NCBI GenBank assembly: GCA_030628975.1
Contig: DAOVPZ010000047.1
Coordinates: forward strand, 1-7,431
Direction of reading: 5' to 3'
Origin: Candidatus Cloacimonadota bacterium
Lineage (GTDB): Bacteria; Cloacimonadota; Cloacimonadia; JGIOTU-2
Length of the DNA: 7,431 nucleotides
Under the pieces are notes generated by a model. It did not search any database. It had not been told where the DNA came from and saw nothing but the letters and a program-made list of their open reading frames with translations. Shown here one piece after another: positions 6,358-7,431 of the stretch. Numbering within the stretch: position 1 is the first letter of the stretch; every line of letters starts with the position of its first letter. Both the position numbers and the translations under genes were made by a program.

Positions 6358-6996
6358 TTAGATTATACCAAAGAAAGATTTTTCTAATTTTCGAACTTCT
6401 GTTTCAAAAAACCTTTTCACTTTTTGCCATTGTAATTCTTTTAACATCTTGGGCATCTCTGAGACCTCTGCATCAATAAAATAGACCAAACTTTTTAATA
6501 TATGCACAATATTAGAGGATAATTCTCCATACTTTTGATCATAAAAAGATAATGCATCTTTTAATAAAATTCCTTCTTTGCACATAAAATAGAGGTCTAT
6601 AAAATCCCTTTTTATTCCTCTTGTAGAGATAGCATCTATTTTCATTGCGGATATATCCATTAAATCAAGGATGTTGATATTAAAAATTACCTTATAAGGA
6701 AATAAAATTGGATAATCATAAACAAAGATGCTAAATCTTATATCCTCAAAAGTACCCAGAACAGTTCCCCAGCTTTGCTGTTCTAGTGTAAAATTACCTA
6801 TCTTTTTAAGAGAATTGATTAATTCTTTAGAATCAAATTCCTTCTGAGTAAAAAAATCTAAATCAACAGAAATTCTATGTCCCAATTGCAAAGCACAAGC
6901 AGTTCCACCAGCTAAATACGCATTATCTAATAAATGGGACTTACCTAATATTGCCAATGCATTTTTCGTATTTCCAAATAATGTTTCTGTAAACAT
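6358..6996 (-). CDS. AbiEii/AbiGii-like nucleotidyltransferase, putative toxin component
   Basis: A 212-residue protein of the AbiEii/MenT-like nucleotidyltransferase family (DUF1814 type). Seen directly: AYLAGGTACALQLGHR (26-41), containing the GG-T glycine motif; then SVDLDFF (43-49), where Asp45 and Asp47 form the catalytic D-x-D pair; and MKIDAISTRGIKRDFIDLY (118-136), the downstream family signature with Lys119, Arg126 and Asp131. Known relatives are toxins of type IV-like abortive-infection or TA systems; MenT enzymes add nucleotides to tRNA 3' ends. The usual partner is an AbiEi transcriptional antitoxin; here the upstream partner is a small DUF6922-like protein, overlapping by 52 nt in another frame. 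An AAGAAGG Shine-Dalgarno inside that gene supports the ATG at 6994-6996. Length is at the short end for the family. Whether it is toxic, or acts on tRNA, is inference; a domesticated housekeeping role is possible given the operon. Confidence 0.85.
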   Translation of the reverse strand: MFTETLFGNTKNALAILGKSHLLDNAYLAGGTACALQLGHRISVDLDFFTQKEFDSKELINSLKKIGNFTLEQQSWGTVLGTFEDIRFSIFVYDYPILFPYKVIFNINILDLMDISAMKIDAISTRGIKRDFIDLYFMCKEGILLKDALSFYDQKYGELSSNIVHILKSLVYFIDAEVSEMPKMLKELQWQKVKRFFETEVRKLEKSFFGII

Positions 6997-7250
6997 AAAA
7001 CCTTCTTTTTATCAATACCAAAAATAATTGCCCAGAAGTTTGCACTCTTTGGTGAAACAATACGAAGCCTAAATAAAACATCGGCAACATCATCTTTGGT
7101 ATAATTTTTCTTCATCCATCTAACTGCCTTTTCATTACCATATTCAAGTATTCTACTAAGAACAAACTTTGGATAGACATTCATATCCAACTTATCAAAA
7201 TCTACATCCCAGAAATATTTCCGTAAAAACTCTGGTAATTTCTTTGCCAA
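6945..7250 (-). CDS. DUF6922-like small protein, putative antitoxin/partner of the nucleotidyltransferase
   Basis: A 101-residue soluble protein with no signal peptide or membrane segment. It carries the features I associate with DUF6922: LPEFLRKYFWDVDFDKLD (5-22), FVLSRILEYGNEKAVRWM (29-46) and SPKSANFWAIIFGI (66-79). Biochemical function is not known to me; such proteins commonly sit directly upstream of AbiEii-like nucleotidyltransferases, as here, so an antitoxin or specificity partner role is likely but inferred. I chose the TTG at 7248-7250 because an AGAGG site lies 5 nt upstream and because MAKKLPEFLRKYF matches where the conserved part should begin. In-frame sequence continues upstream to a TAG at 7290-7292, six codons after an ATG at 7308-7310. 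It ends with TAG at 6945-6947 inside the nucleotidyltransferase gene. Confidence 0.78.
   Translation of the reverse strand: MAKKLPEFLRKYFWDVDFDKLDMNVYPKFVLSRILEYGNEKAVRWMKKNYTKDDVADVLFRLRIVSPKSANFWAIIFGIDKKKVLCLQKHYLEIRKMHWQY
7001..7007 (-). promoter_or_regulatory. Shine-Dalgarno site of the nucleotidyltransferase gene
   Basis: AAGAAGG on the minus strand, 4 nt before the ATG and embedded in the coding sequence of the DUF6922-like gene. Its presence indicates independent or coupled initiation inside the upstream gene and supports the chosen start over later in-frame codons. Confidence 0.55.
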
Positions 7251-7255
7251 GATAG

Positions 7256-7260
7256 CCTCT
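7256..7260 (-). promoter_or_regulatory. Shine-Dalgarno site selecting a TTG start for the DUF6922-like gene
   Basis: AGAGG on the minus strand, 5 nt before TTG at 7248-7250. No ATG or GTG exists in frame between the upstream TAG (7290-7292) and the conserved domain, so this site decides the start. Confidence 0.55.
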
Positions 7261-7316
7261 AATCTTTTCTTATGGATAAATTCAATTTTCTAATTTGTAC
7301 CTTTACTCATTTCTTG

Positions 7317-7431
7317 CTATTTAAATCGAAGTCTTTCCAAATATTCCTCTTTCAGTGTTACTCTTCCTAATTCATTATTTTTTTTGTTATTACCATGAAA
7401 ATCTGAACCGCCGGTTATAAGTAGATTATAT
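7317..7431 (-). CDS. PHP-domain phosphoesterase, C-terminal 37 residues only
   Basis: The frame is open from the window edge to a TAG at 7317-7319, giving 37 residues beginning YNLLITGGSDFHGNN and ending LERLRFK. GGSDFHG followed by ELGRV is the last metal-binding motif and tail of the PHP (polymerase and histidinol phosphatase) family, where the Asp and His of SDFH bind the metal cluster. Relatives of the YciV/TrpH type hydrolyse 3',5'-nucleoside bisphosphates or trim RNA 5' ends; the exact member cannot be decided from this fragment. The N-terminus lies beyond the window. It is 66 nt upstream of the DUF6922-like gene on the same strand and is probably co-transcribed with it. Confidence 0.82.
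   Translation of the reverse strand, partial: YNLLITGGSDFHGNNKKNNELGRVTLKEEYLERLRFK

Noticed and set aside
7290..7310. Amber (TAG) recoding joining MSKGTN to the DUF6922-like protein
   Set aside because: TAG serves as the apparent stop of two genes here, and the TTG start has its own good ribosome binding site, so no recoding is needed.

Overview
This AT-rich window has every recognised gene on the minus strand, so transcription runs from the right edge to the left. In that order it holds: the C-terminal end of a PHP-domain phosphoesterase; a small DUF6922-like protein overlapping an AbiEii-like nucleotidyltransferase (a toxin-antitoxin-like pair); a glyoxalase-II-like metallo-beta-lactamase hydrolase; guaA (GMP synthase); a very large exported SurA/PpiD-type chaperone of 975 residues; tRNA-Phe(GAA); and pdxA, cut by the left edge.

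The organism looks like an uncultured Gram-negative (diderm) bacterium, perhaps of the FCB group (Cloacimonadota, Marinimicrobia, Ignavibacteria or relatives). The reasons are the exported SurA-type chaperone, the low GC, start codons that mostly lack a strong Shine-Dalgarno, and intergenic spacers with 'cacagagacacagagaa', 'cccgcctgcc' and 'tcccgat..atcggga' modules, which I recall from many such metagenome-derived genomes. This placement is inference and not a firm assignment.

Layout. Positions 7431-4188 form a tight cluster: PHP end, 66 nt, DUF6922 gene, 52-nt overlap, nucleotidyltransferase, 6 nt, MBL hydrolase, 1 nt, guaA. This looks like one operon, with a TA-like pair placed inside a run of metabolic genes. 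A 96-nt spacer with three palindromes separates guaA from the SurA-like gene. After that gene come 93 nt, tRNA-Phe, and about 305 nt of stacked repeat modules that stop directly at the pdxA ribosome binding site. The SurA-pdxA neighbourhood recalls the enterobacterial surA-pdxA-rsmA order, here with a tRNA and repeats between the two genes.

Most unusual points: (1) the DUF6922/nucleotidyltransferase pair inside the guaA operon; (2) the SurA-like protein, which appears to carry five copies of the parvulin C-terminal hairpin unit, most of them degenerate; (3) tRNA-Phe with C instead of the near-universal U at position 33 and two G-U pairs in the anticodon stem, whose 3' anticodon arm shares a 12-nt identical string, inverted, with the adjacent intergenic repeat; (4) the composite repeat spacer itself. 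No CRISPR array, insertion sequence, integrase or phage gene is visible.
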